A stretch of DNA of 64,000 nt from Lentzea waywayandensis (GCF_900115955.1 NZ_FOYL01000002.1:620001-684000), one strand, 5' to 3'. Positions 1 through 9,460 are shown, counted from the first letter of the stretch. Notes: generated from the sequence alone by a model not told the origin. Program-made: numbers and translations.

Positions 1-1294
1 CGCCGACGCCGACGGCGTGCTGGACGGTGAACTCGAAGCGGGCGAAGTCCTGGAACGCCGCGGCGAGCCTGGCGCGCCAGTCGTGGACGTCCAGGTCGGC
101 GAGGTCCACGCCGTCGACCGTGATCCGGCCTTCGGTGGGCTCGTACATCCTGGTCAGGAGCTTGACGAGGGTGGTCTTGCCGGCGCCGTTCGCGCCCACC
201 ACGGCCAGTGCCGCACCCGCCGGGATGGTCAGCGAGACGTTGCGCAGCACCCACTTGTCGGTGCCGGGATAGTGGAAGGACACGTTCTCCAGCCGGATGC
301 CCTCGACGATCTGCTCTGGTGCTCGTTCGTTGCCGGTCGCCGTGTGGGCGTGGTCGGCCAGCCAGAGGAAGCGGCTGACGGTGTGCAGGGTGCGGCCGAA
401 GCCCGCGACGGCCTGGATCGGCCAGATCACCGCGGTCTGCACCTGCTGGCCGAGGTAGATCGCCAGCACCACGTCGCCGGGCGCGGATCTGCCCTGGATC
501 GCCTGGTGCAGCACGAAACCCACGGCGGCGATCACGCCGATCACGTAGAGGACCTGCTGGGCGAGCGAGAGGAGCGCGACCTTGCGTTCGGCGTGCTCGA
601 TCGGCCGGCGCTGGGCGTTCCAGAGCGTGCCGATGCGGCGTTCGAGGTTGTCGGCGAGTCCGAAGAGCCGGATCTCCACGGCGGCGTCCCGGTCCTGGGC
701 GACCGCGCGCAGGTGACGGGCCGTGCGGCCGGGCAGCGCTGACTCATCTTCCGCTTGTGCGCGCCACCGCCGCTGGGCTTTCGTGATCAGCAGGGCTGGC
801 AGTGCGAGCAGGACCAGCGCGAGCATCGCCGGGTGCGCGACGACCAGCAGGACGAGGACGGTGAGGCCCGCGCAGATCGCCTTGATCGTGACGGCGAGAG
901 CGCTCATCGAGTTGCCGAGCTGACCTTGCCGCTGCCGCAGGATCTCGAGCTGGTCCTGGTACTCGGCGCGTTCGAAGTGGTCGAGGGTGGGCAGTTCGGC
1001 GGACAGGCGCGCGATCTCGGTGTCGAACGCGTGCGCGACCTTCTCCCCCAGCACCATCCGCCACTGGCTGGCCGACAGGTCGAGCTGCCAGCCGAGTCCG
1101 GCGCCGAGCACGAGTGCGGCGACACCGATGACGACCTGGCGGATGTCGTTCTGGATGACGCCGTTGGTGAGCATCGCCAGCCACAGGCCGGACAGCAGCA
1201 CGAGGGTGTTGCCGAACGGTTCGGCGATCATCGCGAGGGTCAGCCTGCGGTCCACCCGCCACGCCATCGCGACCAGCACGCGGATCTCACGCAT
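1..1294 (-). CDS. ABC transporter half (TMD-NBD fusion), second exporter subunit, C-terminus beyond window
   Basis: This is an ABC exporter half-transporter with an N-terminal membrane domain of several hydrophobic segments (about residues 15-300) and an ATPase domain whose Walker A, GANGAGKTT, is visible. The reading frame runs off the left edge before the signature and Walker B motifs, so the gene is partial. The ATG start lies inside the end of the upstream ABC gene (8-bp overlap), so the two are translationally coupled and probably form a heterodimer. As the last visible gene of the class IV lanthipeptide operon, it is inferred to help export the modified peptide or give immunity. The family call is firm; the substrate is inferred from context only. 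Confidence 0.9.
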   Translation of the reverse strand, partial: MREIRVLVAMAWRVDRRLTLAMIAEPFGNTLVLLSGLWLAMLTNGVIQNDIRQVVIGVAALVLGAGLGWQLDLSASQWRMVLGEKVAHAFDTEIARLSAELPTLDHFERAEYQDQLEILRQRQGQLGNSMSALAVTIKAICAGLTVLVLLVVAHPAMLALVLLALPALLITKAQRRWRAQAEDESALPGRTARHLRAVAQDRDAAVEIRLFGLADNLERRIGTLWNAQRRPIEHAERKVALLSLAQQVLYVIGVIAAVGFVLHQAIQGRSAPGDVVLAIYLGQQVQTAVIWPIQAVAGFGRTLHTVSRFLWLADHAHTATGNERAPEQIVEGIRLENVSFHYPGTDKWVLRNVSLTIPAGAALAVVGANGAGKTTLVKLLTRMYEPTEGRITVDGVDLADLDVHDWRARLAAAFQDFARFEFTVQHAVGVG

Positions 1295-2945
1295 GACTCA
1301 CCTCCGCGAACCGTTCTGCCTGCAAGGAGTACATGGCGGCGTACTGCCCGTTCGCCGCCATCAGTTCGGCGTGGGTGCCGTCCTCGGCGATGCGGCCGTC
1401 CGCGATGACGACGATGCGGTCGGCGTGTCTCACCGACGCGAGCCGGTGCGACACGAGGATGGTGGTGATCTCGCCGGCCAGTTCGCTGAACCGGGCGAAG
1501 AGCTCTTCCTCGGCCAGCACGTCGAGGTTCGCGCTGGGTTCGTCCATGATCAGGGTGCCGGACTCCACCGCTCGGAGCGCCCTGGCCAGTGCGACCTTCT
1601 GCCACTGACCGCCGGAGAGGTCACGGCCGTTCGGGTGCGAGGACGACAGGACCGTGTCCCAGCCGTGCGGGAGGTCCTCGAGCAGCCCCAGGCCGCCCGC
1701 GCGTTCCAGTGCTTCTTCGACGCCTTCCTCTCCGAACCCGATGTTGTCCTTCAGCGAAAGTTCGAAGCGGGTGAACCGCTGCACGATCGCGCTCACCTTG
1801 CCGGGCATGACGATCTCACCGCTGTCCGGCTGGTGGATGCCGCACAGCAGGTTGACGAGCGTGCTCTTGCCCGCCCCGTTCTCGCCGACGATCGCCAGCG
1901 ACTGTCCTTTCGGGACCGTCAGGTCGATTCCCTTCAGAACGGGCTTGCCGGCGTAGCCGAAGTGGACGTCGGTGAGCTGAATGGCCTGCGCGACCACCTG
2001 CGGGCGTGGTGGGGCCGCGGTGAGGCGCCGAGCGAGCGTCCGGGCCAGTTCCGCGACCTTGCGGGCACGTGCCAGCGGGATCTCGGCGCCGAACACGTAG
2101 CCGAGCGCGCTCGTGGACAGCACCGCCTGGGCGTAGACGACGATCTCCGCCGGTGTGGTGGTGGTCTGGGCGATCGCGGTCAGGACGACGAGATGGGCGA
2201 GCAGCACACCGCCGGTCGCGGCGAACACCGTGCGCATGCCCAGTTTCCGTCCCGCCCACACGACCTTCAGCGCGCTGAGATACGAGTCGCGGTACAGCGG
2301 CACCAGCCACCCGGCCAGGCCGAACACGCGGATCTCCTTGGCAGCGGGGCTGTCCACGGCGAGGCCGCGCAGGTAACGGGCGCGGCGCATCGCGCTCTCG
2401 CCCTGCTGCGCGCCGAGGGTCATGCCGTGGTCGAGCCACTTCCGCACGCCGAAGCTCAGGCCGCGCCAGCCGAGGAACATGACGATCGGCGCCCACCAGG
2501 CGAACGTCGCCAGCACCACGGCGGCGCCGACGCCGGTCGCCCGTTGCCTGAGCAATTCCTTGAGGGCGGAGACGGTGCCGACGAAGCCGTCGACGCGTTC
2601 GAACTCGGCCAGCGCGCCCAGTTCCTTCGTGGTCCTGGGATCCGCCAGGTTCGCGGCGCCGGTGCGGAGGGTGGCGCCGGCGACGGTGTCGTGAACGGCG
2701 TGGGCGAACCGGCCGTCGAGAACAGCGGCTTCGTGGTCCAGGACCGCGGAAAGCACTGTACCGACGAGAAGTGCGGTGCCGAACAGGGCCAGCCCGAGGG
2801 TGGCCTGCGCGGGATCGTCCGGTAGTCCGGCGACGAGCACGCCCGACGCGGCGATGGCGGCGGCCGGGGCGAGACCCTGGAGCACCGCCAGCACGCAGAA
2901 CAGGGCGAACCGCCAACGGCCCGCCTGCCAGAGCAACGTCTTCAC
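1287..2945 (-). CDS. ABC transporter half (TMD-NBD fusion), first exporter subunit
   Basis: The 552-residue protein has a hydrophobic membrane domain (about residues 1-310) followed by an ATPase domain with Walker A (GENGAGKST), the LSGGQ signature, and Walker B ending in MDEPSANLD, then the switch His in the SHRL motif. All nucleotide-binding motifs are intact. The GTG start overlaps the stop of the S9 peptidase gene (GTGA), and the 3' end overlaps the next ABC gene, so both half-transporters are coupled. The pairing suggests a heterodimeric exporter for the lanthipeptide made by the upstream genes. No N-terminal C39 peptidase domain is present, so leader removal must be done by another protein, possibly the S9 peptidase. 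Confidence 0.92.
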   Translation of the reverse strand: MKTLLWQAGRWRFALFCVLAVLQGLAPAAAIAASGVLVAGLPDDPAQATLGLALFGTALLVGTVLSAVLDHEAAVLDGRFAHAVHDTVAGATLRTGAANLADPRTTKELGALAEFERVDGFVGTVSALKELLRQRATGVGAAVVLATFAWWAPIVMFLGWRGLSFGVRKWLDHGMTLGAQQGESAMRRARYLRGLAVDSPAAKEIRVFGLAGWLVPLYRDSYLSALKVVWAGRKLGMRTVFAATGGVLLAHLVVLTAIAQTTTTPAEIVVYAQAVLSTSALGYVFGAEIPLARARKVAELARTLARRLTAAPPRPQVVAQAIQLTDVHFGYAGKPVLKGIDLTVPKGQSLAIVGENGAGKSTLVNLLCGIHQPDSGEIVMPGKVSAIVQRFTRFELSLKDNIGFGEEGVEEALERAGGLGLLEDLPHGWDTVLSSSHPNGRDLSGGQWQKVALARALRAVESGTLIMDEPSANLDVLAEEELFARFSELAGEITTILVSHRLASVRHADRIVVIADGRIAEDGTHAELMAANGQYAAMYSLQAERFAEVSHA

Positions 2946-4507
2946 GCCGACACCTCCTCACGCACGGTGGGGGCCATCAGGTCTGCCAGGTGCGCCACGA
3001 CGGCGGCGGTCCACGCGGCCATGTCCGCCGGTTCGTGGCCGTTCCCCTGCTGCTCCACGTAACGCGCCGCCCCCAGCCGTTCCACGAAGGCCCGCGACTG
3101 GCCGACCGGAACCCTGTCGTCCCCTTCGCTGTGCCCGATCATCAGCCGTGGTGCGGTGAACGGCCGGTGGATCGGACTGCGTTCACGCAACTCGTCCGGA
3201 TCCTCCGCCAGCGCGCCGAGTTCGGTCCTGAGCCACTGGCGGTGCAGGCCCGTCGCGGACTCCAGCAAGGCGTTGACGTCCGTGACCGGCGCCCACACCG
3301 CGACGGCGTCCACCAACTCTGGCGCGGCGGCGAGCAGGGCCAGGTAGGCGCCGTAACTCTGGCCGTACAGGCACAACGGCCGGTCGCCACGCAGGTCGCG
3401 CAGCCGGGCGACGACAGCCGCGACGTCGGCACCGCCCCAGTCGCCGACCACGACGTCGCGGAACGAGTCCCCGTAGCCGGAGCTGCCGGGGTAGTTCATG
3501 CCGATGACGGTCCAGCCCGCGTCGACCAGCGCGGCGATCACCGGTTCGTGGATCTGCCTGAGCTGACTGCGCGGGCCGCCGTGCAGGTGCAGCACCACGC
3601 CGCCGTGGCCGTTCTCCGGTTCGTAGAGCCATTCCGGCGACTGCGCCGACTCGCGGTGTCGCCAGCGGACCGTGATCTCCTCGCGTTGCCGGCCGGGCAG
3701 CGACTGCATTCGTCCACTGTGGATGTCCCACCGGACGAGCGCGGGTGACGCGGCCGGGGACTGGTGGCGGCCGAGCAGGTGGCGTTCGTCGGCGGTGAAA
3801 CTCAGGTCGGTGGCGATCCCGTGGTCGGGCACCGGCGTTCCGATGACGTGACCATCCCGATCCAGCACCCGGTGGACGTAGCGGTGGTCGGTCCAGGCCA
3901 TCGTGAGCAGCAGGCCGGACGGCGAGACCGCGATGCCCGCGCCTCCCCCTGCGTACCAACGGGCCTGGCCGGTCGCGAGGTCCAGCACCCCTGGCAGTTC
4001 GCCCTCGCCGGTCAGCGCGACGAGCGGCCCGTCCCCTGCCGCCGACACCGCGTCGAGGTCGATCCGGTCGCCGTCCTGGATCAGCGTCACTCCCCGGTCG
4101 CTGGTGAAGACCAGGGTGTTCCGGTCCCACGCGGCGACCGACCGCACGCCCTCGGTGCCGTCGAGGAGCCGGTAACTGCCGTCGTCGGGGCGGTGCACGC
4201 ACAGCATCGGACGACCGTCGCGCACGACCGCGATCAGTGCTTCCTCGCCGTTGTAACGCAAAGTGCGTCCGACCACCGGATGCGTCGACGTCAGCATCCG
4301 GTGGCCGGTGTCCAGAAGGCCCAGTTCGCCTCGGCGGCGCAACGCGAGCAGGGTCGGGGTGGCCCAGCCGGCGAGATGCCAGTCGCCGGCCGGGATCCAG
4401 TCGGTCGCGGCCAGGTGGGTGTCGCCGTCCGGAGCGACGTCCACGAGGCCGACCTCGCCCGGTCGTGTCAGGGCGAGCAGGTCGCCGCCCGGCGAGAGCA
4501 TCGTCAT
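2942..4507 (-). CDS. S9 prolyl-oligopeptidase-family serine peptidase, candidate leader peptidase
   Basis: The 521-residue protein has an N-terminal repeat region of beta-propeller character and a C-terminal alpha/beta-hydrolase domain. The nucleophile is Ser384 in a GQSYG context. An Asp-containing segment (EGDDRVPV) and a late His (GNGHEP) supply the rest of a plausible triad. The ATG start forms an ATGA overlap with the preceding gene. S9 peptidases of the FlaP/AplP type remove leaders in class III lanthipeptide clusters, so a leader-peptidase role is reasonable. However, the precursor upstream contains no proline, so classical post-proline cleavage cannot apply. No signal peptide is seen, so it should act in the cytoplasm. 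Confidence 0.88.
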   Translation of the reverse strand: MTMLSPGGDLLALTRPGEVGLVDVAPDGDTHLAATDWIPAGDWHLAGWATPTLLALRRRGELGLLDTGHRMLTSTHPVVGRTLRYNGEEALIAVVRDGRPMLCVHRPDDGSYRLLDGTEGVRSVAAWDRNTLVFTSDRGVTLIQDGDRIDLDAVSAAGDGPLVALTGEGELPGVLDLATGQARWYAGGGAGIAVSPSGLLLTMAWTDHRYVHRVLDRDGHVIGTPVPDHGIATDLSFTADERHLLGRHQSPAASPALVRWDIHSGRMQSLPGRQREEITVRWRHRESAQSPEWLYEPENGHGGVVLHLHGGPRSQLRQIHEPVIAALVDAGWTVIGMNYPGSSGYGDSFRDVVVGDWGGADVAAVVARLRDLRGDRPLCLYGQSYGAYLALLAAAPELVDAVAVWAPVTDVNALLESATGLHRQWLRTELGALAEDPDELRERSPIHRPFTAPRLMIGHSEGDDRVPVGQSRAFVERLGAARYVEQQGNGHEPADMAAWTAAVVAHLADLMAPTVREEVSA

Positions 4508-6087
4508 GCCGCACCGGCCAGCAGACCTCGCAGTGCCAGGAGATCCTCGGCGACGACGGCGTGCGCGGCGCGTTCCCGCAGGAGTGCTTCCGGCTGTTCG
4601 CCGAGGTTGCGCAGGACCGCGTCGACGACGTCCGGGGCGCCGCGGCGCATCCGGCTGACCGCGGCGAGGTACCAGCGTGCCGCCTCGGTGGTCGCGCCCG
4701 CGGCCAGGCGCCGGTCGGCGAGCCGGAAGCAGACCGCGGAGACGGCCTTCTCGCTCGCCTGGTTCGTGTCGGCCGCGCGGTCGAACAGGTCGAGCAGCCG
4801 CACGGCGACGGCCTCCGCCTCGGTCTCCTCCCCCGCGTCCAGCAGCACCCGCACGAGGTCGGACGCGACGTAGGTGGCGTTGGCGACGTCGTCCGCGATC
4901 CCCCACGCCTGCCGGTAGAGGCCCATGGCCTCAGGCGTGCCGCGGCGCAGTTTGGCCAGGTTGGTCAGGAGCTGGACCTGTTGGTCGGCAACGGTGTCGT
5001 GGCCTTCCAGCAGCTTCAGCGCGGACCGCATGCTGGTCACGGCACCGTCGAGGTCGCGGTCGCGGTAGAGGGCGAGCGCGGCGCCGTTGAACGACGCGGC
5101 AACCTGGGTGACCGGCACGTCCAGCTCACGGGCGTGCGCGAAGCACCGGGCGGCAGACGAGCGCTCGGCCGGGTCGGGGTCCTTGGCGAGCAACTGGCCG
5201 AGGCTGTAGGCGAGCATCGCCTGCTGTGCCGGTTCGACGTCCCACTTCGCGGCCTGGCCGAGGATCAGACCGGCCAGCGTGCCGGAGACCCGGCGGCGGT
5301 CCGCCACCAGCGCCGCCAGGTAGGCGCTCGCCGCCGCGCCGTGCGGAATGTCGCCGGACTGGAGCGCGCGCCGGTAGAGGTTGCCCGCGTAGCGCGACAG
5401 GACGCGTCCCTGACCGGCGGCTTCGGCGGCGGCACCGGCGGTGAAGGCGTGCAGCGCCAGCACGGGGTCGGTGAGCAGCGCGGCCGTCGAAAGGGGCGCG
5501 CGTGAGCTCGTGACGACCTCCGCGGCCAGTTCCGGGGTGATCGGCAACGGGCGCACGACCGGGGTGGCGTAGGTGCGCAGACCGTCCCTTGTGGACGTCA
5601 CGGCGTGCACGAGCGAGTCGTCCCAGCCGTGGGCGGCCTGCCAGGCGCGGAACTCGTTCTCCGGCACCGATCCCCCGGCCAGGCGCAGCATCGCCAGGAT
5701 CTCGTCGCCTTCGGCCGGCAGCGTGCCGCGGATGTGCCGGAGCACGGTCACCGATTGCGCTTCCCCGCGCATCAGCCGCATGCGGCACTCCTGAAGGAAC
5801 CGCACGTCGTCGTGAGTCGGCGCACCGAACAGTTCGACCACCACGGCCCGTTTGCCGCCCTCGGCCAGCCACTCACGCACGGCCCTGACCTCGGCACGCA
5901 GCCGTGCCTCGCGTTCGTCGTGGCACCTGAGCAACGCCGTGGTCAGGTCAGCGGGACCTTCTTCTTCCTTCAGCCACAACGGCCGCCCGGCCGACAGGTA
6001 GTAGCGGACCTTCCCGTGTCGCGCGCGCAGGTCGGCCAGCACGCCGGGAATCCACGCGGACTCCACCGACAGCACCGTCACGCTCAT
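4504..6087 (-). CDS. Unknown helical-repeat protein of the lanthipeptide operon
   Basis: I do not recognise a specific family for this 527-residue protein. The first 170 residues are mixed alpha/beta in character. From about residue 200 onward it is almost entirely Ala/Leu-rich helices with TPR-like spacing. No signal peptide, transmembrane segment, nucleotide-binding motif or conserved Cys/His cluster is visible. It starts at an ATG that overlaps the end of the acetyltransferase gene (ATGA) and ends in an ATGA overlap with the S9 peptidase gene, so it is locked into the lanthipeptide operon. A scaffold or peptide-recognition role is possible from the repeat architecture alone; no enzymatic function can be assigned. 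Confidence 0.8.
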   Translation of the reverse strand: MSVTVLSVESAWIPGVLADLRARHGKVRYYLSAGRPLWLKEEEGPADLTTALLRCHDEREARLRAEVRAVREWLAEGGKRAVVVELFGAPTHDDVRFLQECRMRLMRGEAQSVTVLRHIRGTLPAEGDEILAMLRLAGGSVPENEFRAWQAAHGWDDSLVHAVTSTRDGLRTYATPVVRPLPITPELAAEVVTSSRAPLSTAALLTDPVLALHAFTAGAAAEAAGQGRVLSRYAGNLYRRALQSGDIPHGAAASAYLAALVADRRRVSGTLAGLILGQAAKWDVEPAQQAMLAYSLGQLLAKDPDPAERSSAARCFAHARELDVPVTQVAASFNGAALALYRDRDLDGAVTSMRSALKLLEGHDTVADQQVQLLTNLAKLRRGTPEAMGLYRQAWGIADDVANATYVASDLVRVLLDAGEETEAEAVAVRLLDLFDRAADTNQASEKAVSAVCFRLADRRLAAGATTEAARWYLAAVSRMRRGAPDVVDAVLRNLGEQPEALLRERAAHAVVAEDLLALRGLLAGAA

Positions 6088-6812
6088 GACGTCACCCGGC
6101 TCGCCTTGAGCGTCGCGCGGTCCTGCACGAAGCCGATCGACCGGTACAGCCGGCGTGCGGTGAAGTTCTCCGCCATGACGTTGAGGCGGCAGTCGGCGTA
6201 TCCGGCGGACGCGAGCGCGAGCATGCTGCGCACCAGCAACGTCTTGCCCAGGCCCGCTCCTCGTTGCCCGGACTCGACCACGAGGTGCCCGATCAGCGGC
6301 ACACCGCGGTCCTCCGTCACGGCGATCGCGCCCTTGGTCCCGTCCGCGACGATCCTCAGGCTGGCGTCGTCGATGAGCGGCCCGTACTGGCCGGACACGA
6401 TCTCCTCGAACACGCCGCGGTCGTGGTCGTCGCCCGGCAGGTCGTTCGTGAACGGTGCGATCCGGTACCCGACCGGCAGCGCGCGTTCGAATGACGCGAT
6501 CATCTCGCTGTCGAGCTTGAGCCACATCGGCACGATGCGGCCGCAGTCCGTGCCACCGACGTCCCAGAACTCCGGGTGGACCGCGACGATGTCGTTCATG
6601 CCGAGCCCCTGGAGGTGGACGAGCACTTCGGCCAGGTGCTCCACGATCGCCGGATCGTCGCGCTGCGGCAGGCATTCCGTGACGTACGTGAGGCCTGGGG
6701 CCGGTCTCACGACGCACTCGAACACCGTCTCGCCGTTGCGCGTCGTGATGACGCGCCGGTTGGAGCCCCAGTCCACGACCATCTCGTGGACCAGGAGGTC
6801 GGTGAGGTTCAC
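6084..6812 (-). CDS. GNAT-family N-acetyltransferase
   Basis: The 242-residue protein ends in a GNAT fold: the acetyl-CoA loop is visible as GQRGAGLGKTLL, followed by NVMAENFTARRLYRSIGF, the usual C-terminal GNAT strand-helix signature. The first 80-100 residues form an extra N-terminal region with no assigned function. A GTG start gives a GTGA overlap with the lanL stop. An upstream in-frame extension exists but would run back into the synthetase gene. In this setting it may acetylate the lanthipeptide N-terminus or a Lys side chain, as GodH does for goadsporin, or it may acetylate for self-protection. The precursor has a single Lys, in the leader. Confidence 0.87.
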   Translation of the reverse strand: MNLTDLLVHEMVVDWGSNRRVITTRNGETVFECVVRPAPGLTYVTECLPQRDDPAIVEHLAEVLVHLQGLGMNDIVAVHPEFWDVGGTDCGRIVPMWLKLDSEMIASFERALPVGYRIAPFTNDLPGDDHDRGVFEEIVSGQYGPLIDDASLRIVADGTKGAIAVTEDRGVPLIGHLVVESGQRGAGLGKTLLVRSMLALASAGYADCRLNVMAENFTARRLYRSIGFVQDRATLKASRVTS

Positions 6813-9403
6813 GGTCGCTCCTCGAGTCGCAGGGTCAGTGGCGAACGGGCGACGTGGCCCGCGAGCCGAAGCCGGAACGCGTGCACGCCGGTGTAGCCGC
6901 GCATGTAGTCGGGCCGGGGCACGCCGAGACCTTCCGGCGCCCACTTGACGGCGAACCCGTCCCGGAACCGCAGCGCGTCGAGCTTGCGTCCGATGTGGAC
7001 GGCGCCCTCGTGGAACTCCTCGTGGTCCGCCGCCAGGTCGAGCAGGAAGTCCCCGTCCCCCGCCAGCCCGTGGCAGCGGCACGTGCTCCCGAACGGCCGC
7101 GCGGTCGTGATCGCCCGGCCCGCGTCGATCGCGCCTCGGGCCAGATCGTCGTCCCCGGTGTGTTGTGCCAGCGCGTGCAGCAGGACGCCGACACCCGCCG
7201 CGCCGTTGCACCAGTGCGACCAGACGGTGTCGCTGTTCGGCTTGTGCGGCCAGGACAGGCCTTTCGCGGCGGGCATCGCGTGGGCCAGCAGCGCACGTCC
7301 GGTGGCGACGGCCAGGTCGACGGCGACCGGGTCGTCCACGGCTCGTCCGGCGTGCAGCAGGAAGTACGCGACACCCGCGCTGCCGTGCGCGAACCCGTGG
7401 AACGCGGAGCCGTTGTTCGGCCAGGCCGGAATGCCGTCCTTCGTCGACACCCCGGCGAGGATCCTGACGATGATCTTCGAGACCTCGTCCGCCCCTTCGC
7501 CCGTGGCGCGCAGCAACGCCGTTCTCGCCAGCCCGACGCCCGCCCAGCCGTGGGTGATGTCCCAGCCGTGGACGTCGATCGCCGCGAGCTCGTCGGCGAA
7601 CCTCAGTGCTTCCCGGTGCCACAGGTCGGGTTCGTGGCCGGCTTTCGCCAGGTCGGTCATGAGCCACGGGAGTGAGCCGAGGCCGAAGTACAGGCCCGGC
7701 GGGGTCTGGCCGGGGACCACCGGGTTGTTCTCGACGGTCCAGGTCAGGAGCTTGTCGGTGTGTTTGAGCCACGCCTCGTCGCCGGTGGCCTCCCACAGGT
7801 CGAGGTAGTAGCGCGCGATCCCGGCCGTGCCCGCCATGAAGGAGGCGGGGTGCATCGAGCCAGGAGCCCAGCGCTGGGGCCACGGCCACGGGTGGCGGTC
7901 CCACTCGGCGAGGCGGACGAGCTCCTCGCCGGCCTCGACCGCTTCCGCGACAGGCGAGTCCGCGACAGCCGAGTCCGCGACAGGCGAGCCCGCGACAGCC
8001 GAGTCCGCGACAGCCGAGCCCGCGACCGCTTCCTCGACCGCCGAGTCCGCGACAGGCGCCGTCGCCACGGCGCCCAACCGGGTGCGAATGTCGTCCAACG
8101 CCGTCGCGTCCAGCCCGGGCGGCGCGAAAGCGTCCAGCACGGCCGGCAGATGCGAGGCGTAGCCGACGTCCCGTCCCAGGAAAGGATCGATGCCGGTCAG
8201 CACGTAGTGCCCGATCGCGGCCAGCGCGTACTCCGTGTCCGCGGCCCAAGGCGCGGAAGGCGGCACGTACCCCGGCGTGTGTGCGACGAACGGAGGCTCC
8301 GGTGAGTCGACGAGCCCGGCGTGCTCGAGATCGATCACGGCGAGCCGCGACCCGTCGACCATGATGTTGTTCGGAGTCAGGTCGAGCAGCCGAATCCCGC
8401 GGGCCTCGACCTCCCGGACCAGCCGCCGCACCCCGGCCAGCAGCTCCAGCAACGAGACCGGCGACACCTCGGAGCGGTAGTTCCGGCGCTCCACCTCGGC
8501 CCGCAACGTCCGTCCGGGCAGGAACTCCTGCACCAGGTACGCGTTGTCCTCCTGGTGGAAGAACGCCAACGGCTCAGGCGCGAGCCCCGAACCGCTCAAC
8601 GCCCGCAGCAGCTGCCACTCGTTGCGCAGAGCGGTGCGCGAGTCCCGGCCGAGCCGATCGGGTGTGGTCCCGATCCGGGCTTCCTTCAGCACCGCCGGCA
8701 CACCCCGGTGCAGGACGCGGAACACGCCACCCTTCACCGACTGCCGCAGCACGCCCTGCACGACGATCTCGCGCCCGAACAGCCCGCTGCCGGGCCGTTC
8801 CAGGAACGCCCGCGGCCGCGCGGGCACCAGGTCGTCGATCCAGTCCGGCGCGGCCACCCCCGGCGCGCGCCGATCTTCCACGCGGCGGCCGGACGGGTCG
8901 ACGAGCACGTACTTCAGGCTCTGCTCGACAGCATCGAAGACGCTCTGCCCGACGAACGCGCCGTAGCGGAGGTAGACGTTGCTGTGCGGCCGGAACCGGC
9001 GGTCGGACGGAACGACGGGCGCGTCGAACTCGCGGGTGACCGCGTCCAACGACGCCGCGAGCGACTCGACGTCCGACTCGGGGTAGATGGTGATGAACTT
9101 GCCGGACTGGGTCAGCGGGGACGGCGGCGAGCTGAGGTCCATCAGCTTGTCGATGGACCGCGCGGCCTTCCAGCGCAGTGACAGCGGAACGACGACGGCG
9201 GCCACCCGGCGCAGCACCTCGGGGGCGTGCTGGGGCGAGGCGCTCACGTGGATCTTCCAGCCCTGGCGGCGGGCCGGACGGTCGGCCACCGGGTCGAAGT
9301 GCCACCAGAACGGTTCGCCGCGCACGGTGTAGGTGTCGGCGCAGGAGGCGGCGATCTCGCCGGCCTCGCGCCGGATCGGGTCCGGGGCAACGCGTCGTCG
9401 CAT
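6809..9403 (-). CDS. lanL: Class IV lanthipeptide synthetase (LanL)
   Basis: The 864-residue trifunctional enzyme dehydrates Ser/Thr and forms (methyl)lanthionine rings. Residues about 1-210 are the phosphoSer/Thr lyase domain (LRYGAF, PSGRRVEDRR). Residues about 215-480 are a Ser/Thr kinase domain (AVLKEA lysine, LLDLTPNNIM catalytic loop, VIDLEHAG metal site). After a repetitive linker comes a LanC cyclase (about 520-864). The three zinc ligands Cys732 (WCNG), Cys777 and His778 (CHG) are intact, which distinguishes class IV from the zinc-less class III LanKC enzymes. The ATG start has AGGTGA five bases upstream; an earlier in-frame start at 9457 would overlap the hairpin. It follows the precursor gene across that hairpin. 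Confidence 0.93.
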   Translation of the reverse strand: MRRRVAPDPIRREAGEIAASCADTYTVRGEPFWWHFDPVADRPARRQGWKIHVSASPQHAPEVLRRVAAVVVPLSLRWKAARSIDKLMDLSSPPSPLTQSGKFITIYPESDVESLAASLDAVTREFDAPVVPSDRRFRPHSNVYLRYGAFVGQSVFDAVEQSLKYVLVDPSGRRVEDRRAPGVAAPDWIDDLVPARPRAFLERPGSGLFGREIVVQGVLRQSVKGGVFRVLHRGVPAVLKEARIGTTPDRLGRDSRTALRNEWQLLRALSGSGLAPEPLAFFHQEDNAYLVQEFLPGRTLRAEVERRNYRSEVSPVSLLELLAGVRRLVREVEARGIRLLDLTPNNIMVDGSRLAVIDLEHAGLVDSPEPPFVAHTPGYVPPSAPWAADTEYALAAIGHYVLTGIDPFLGRDVGYASHLPAVLDAFAPPGLDATALDDIRTRLGAVATAPVADSAVEEAVAGSAVADSAVAGSPVADSAVADSPVAEAVEAGEELVRLAEWDRHPWPWPQRWAPGSMHPASFMAGTAGIARYYLDLWEATGDEAWLKHTDKLLTWTVENNPVVPGQTPPGLYFGLGSLPWLMTDLAKAGHEPDLWHREALRFADELAAIDVHGWDITHGWAGVGLARTALLRATGEGADEVSKIIVRILAGVSTKDGIPAWPNNGSAFHGFAHGSAGVAYFLLHAGRAVDDPVAVDLAVATGRALLAHAMPAAKGLSWPHKPNSDTVWSHWCNGAAGVGVLLHALAQHTGDDDLARGAIDAGRAITTARPFGSTCRCHGLAGDGDFLLDLAADHEEFHEGAVHIGRKLDALRFRDGFAVKWAPEGLGVPRPDYMRGYTGVHAFRLRLAGHVARSPLTLRLEERP
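7943..8057. repeat. 15-bp tandem repeat inside lanL linker
   Basis: About seven degenerate copies of a 15-bp unit (for example tccgcgacaggcgag) lie in tandem. On the minus strand they encode an ADSxV-type five-residue repeat, acidic and Ala-rich, between the kinase and cyclase domains of the synthetase. The repeat stays in frame and would act as a flexible spacer whose copy number could vary by slippage without breaking the protein. Confidence 0.85.
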
Positions 9404-9430
9404 GGAACTCACCTGCCTGAGGAGGGACTT

Positions 9431-9460
9431 GCGGTGGGCCGCCCGAAGGCGGCCCACCGC
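9431..9460 (-). terminator. Perfect hairpin between lanA and lanL, attenuator-like
   Basis: A 13-bp perfect stem (gcggtgggccgcc) closes a 4-base cgaa loop. It sits 17 bp after the precursor stop and 28 bp before the lanL start. No U-tract follows. In lantibiotic operons such a hairpin commonly acts as a partial terminator or 3' stabiliser, giving many precursor transcripts per synthetase transcript. That role is inferred from placement. Confidence 0.8.
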
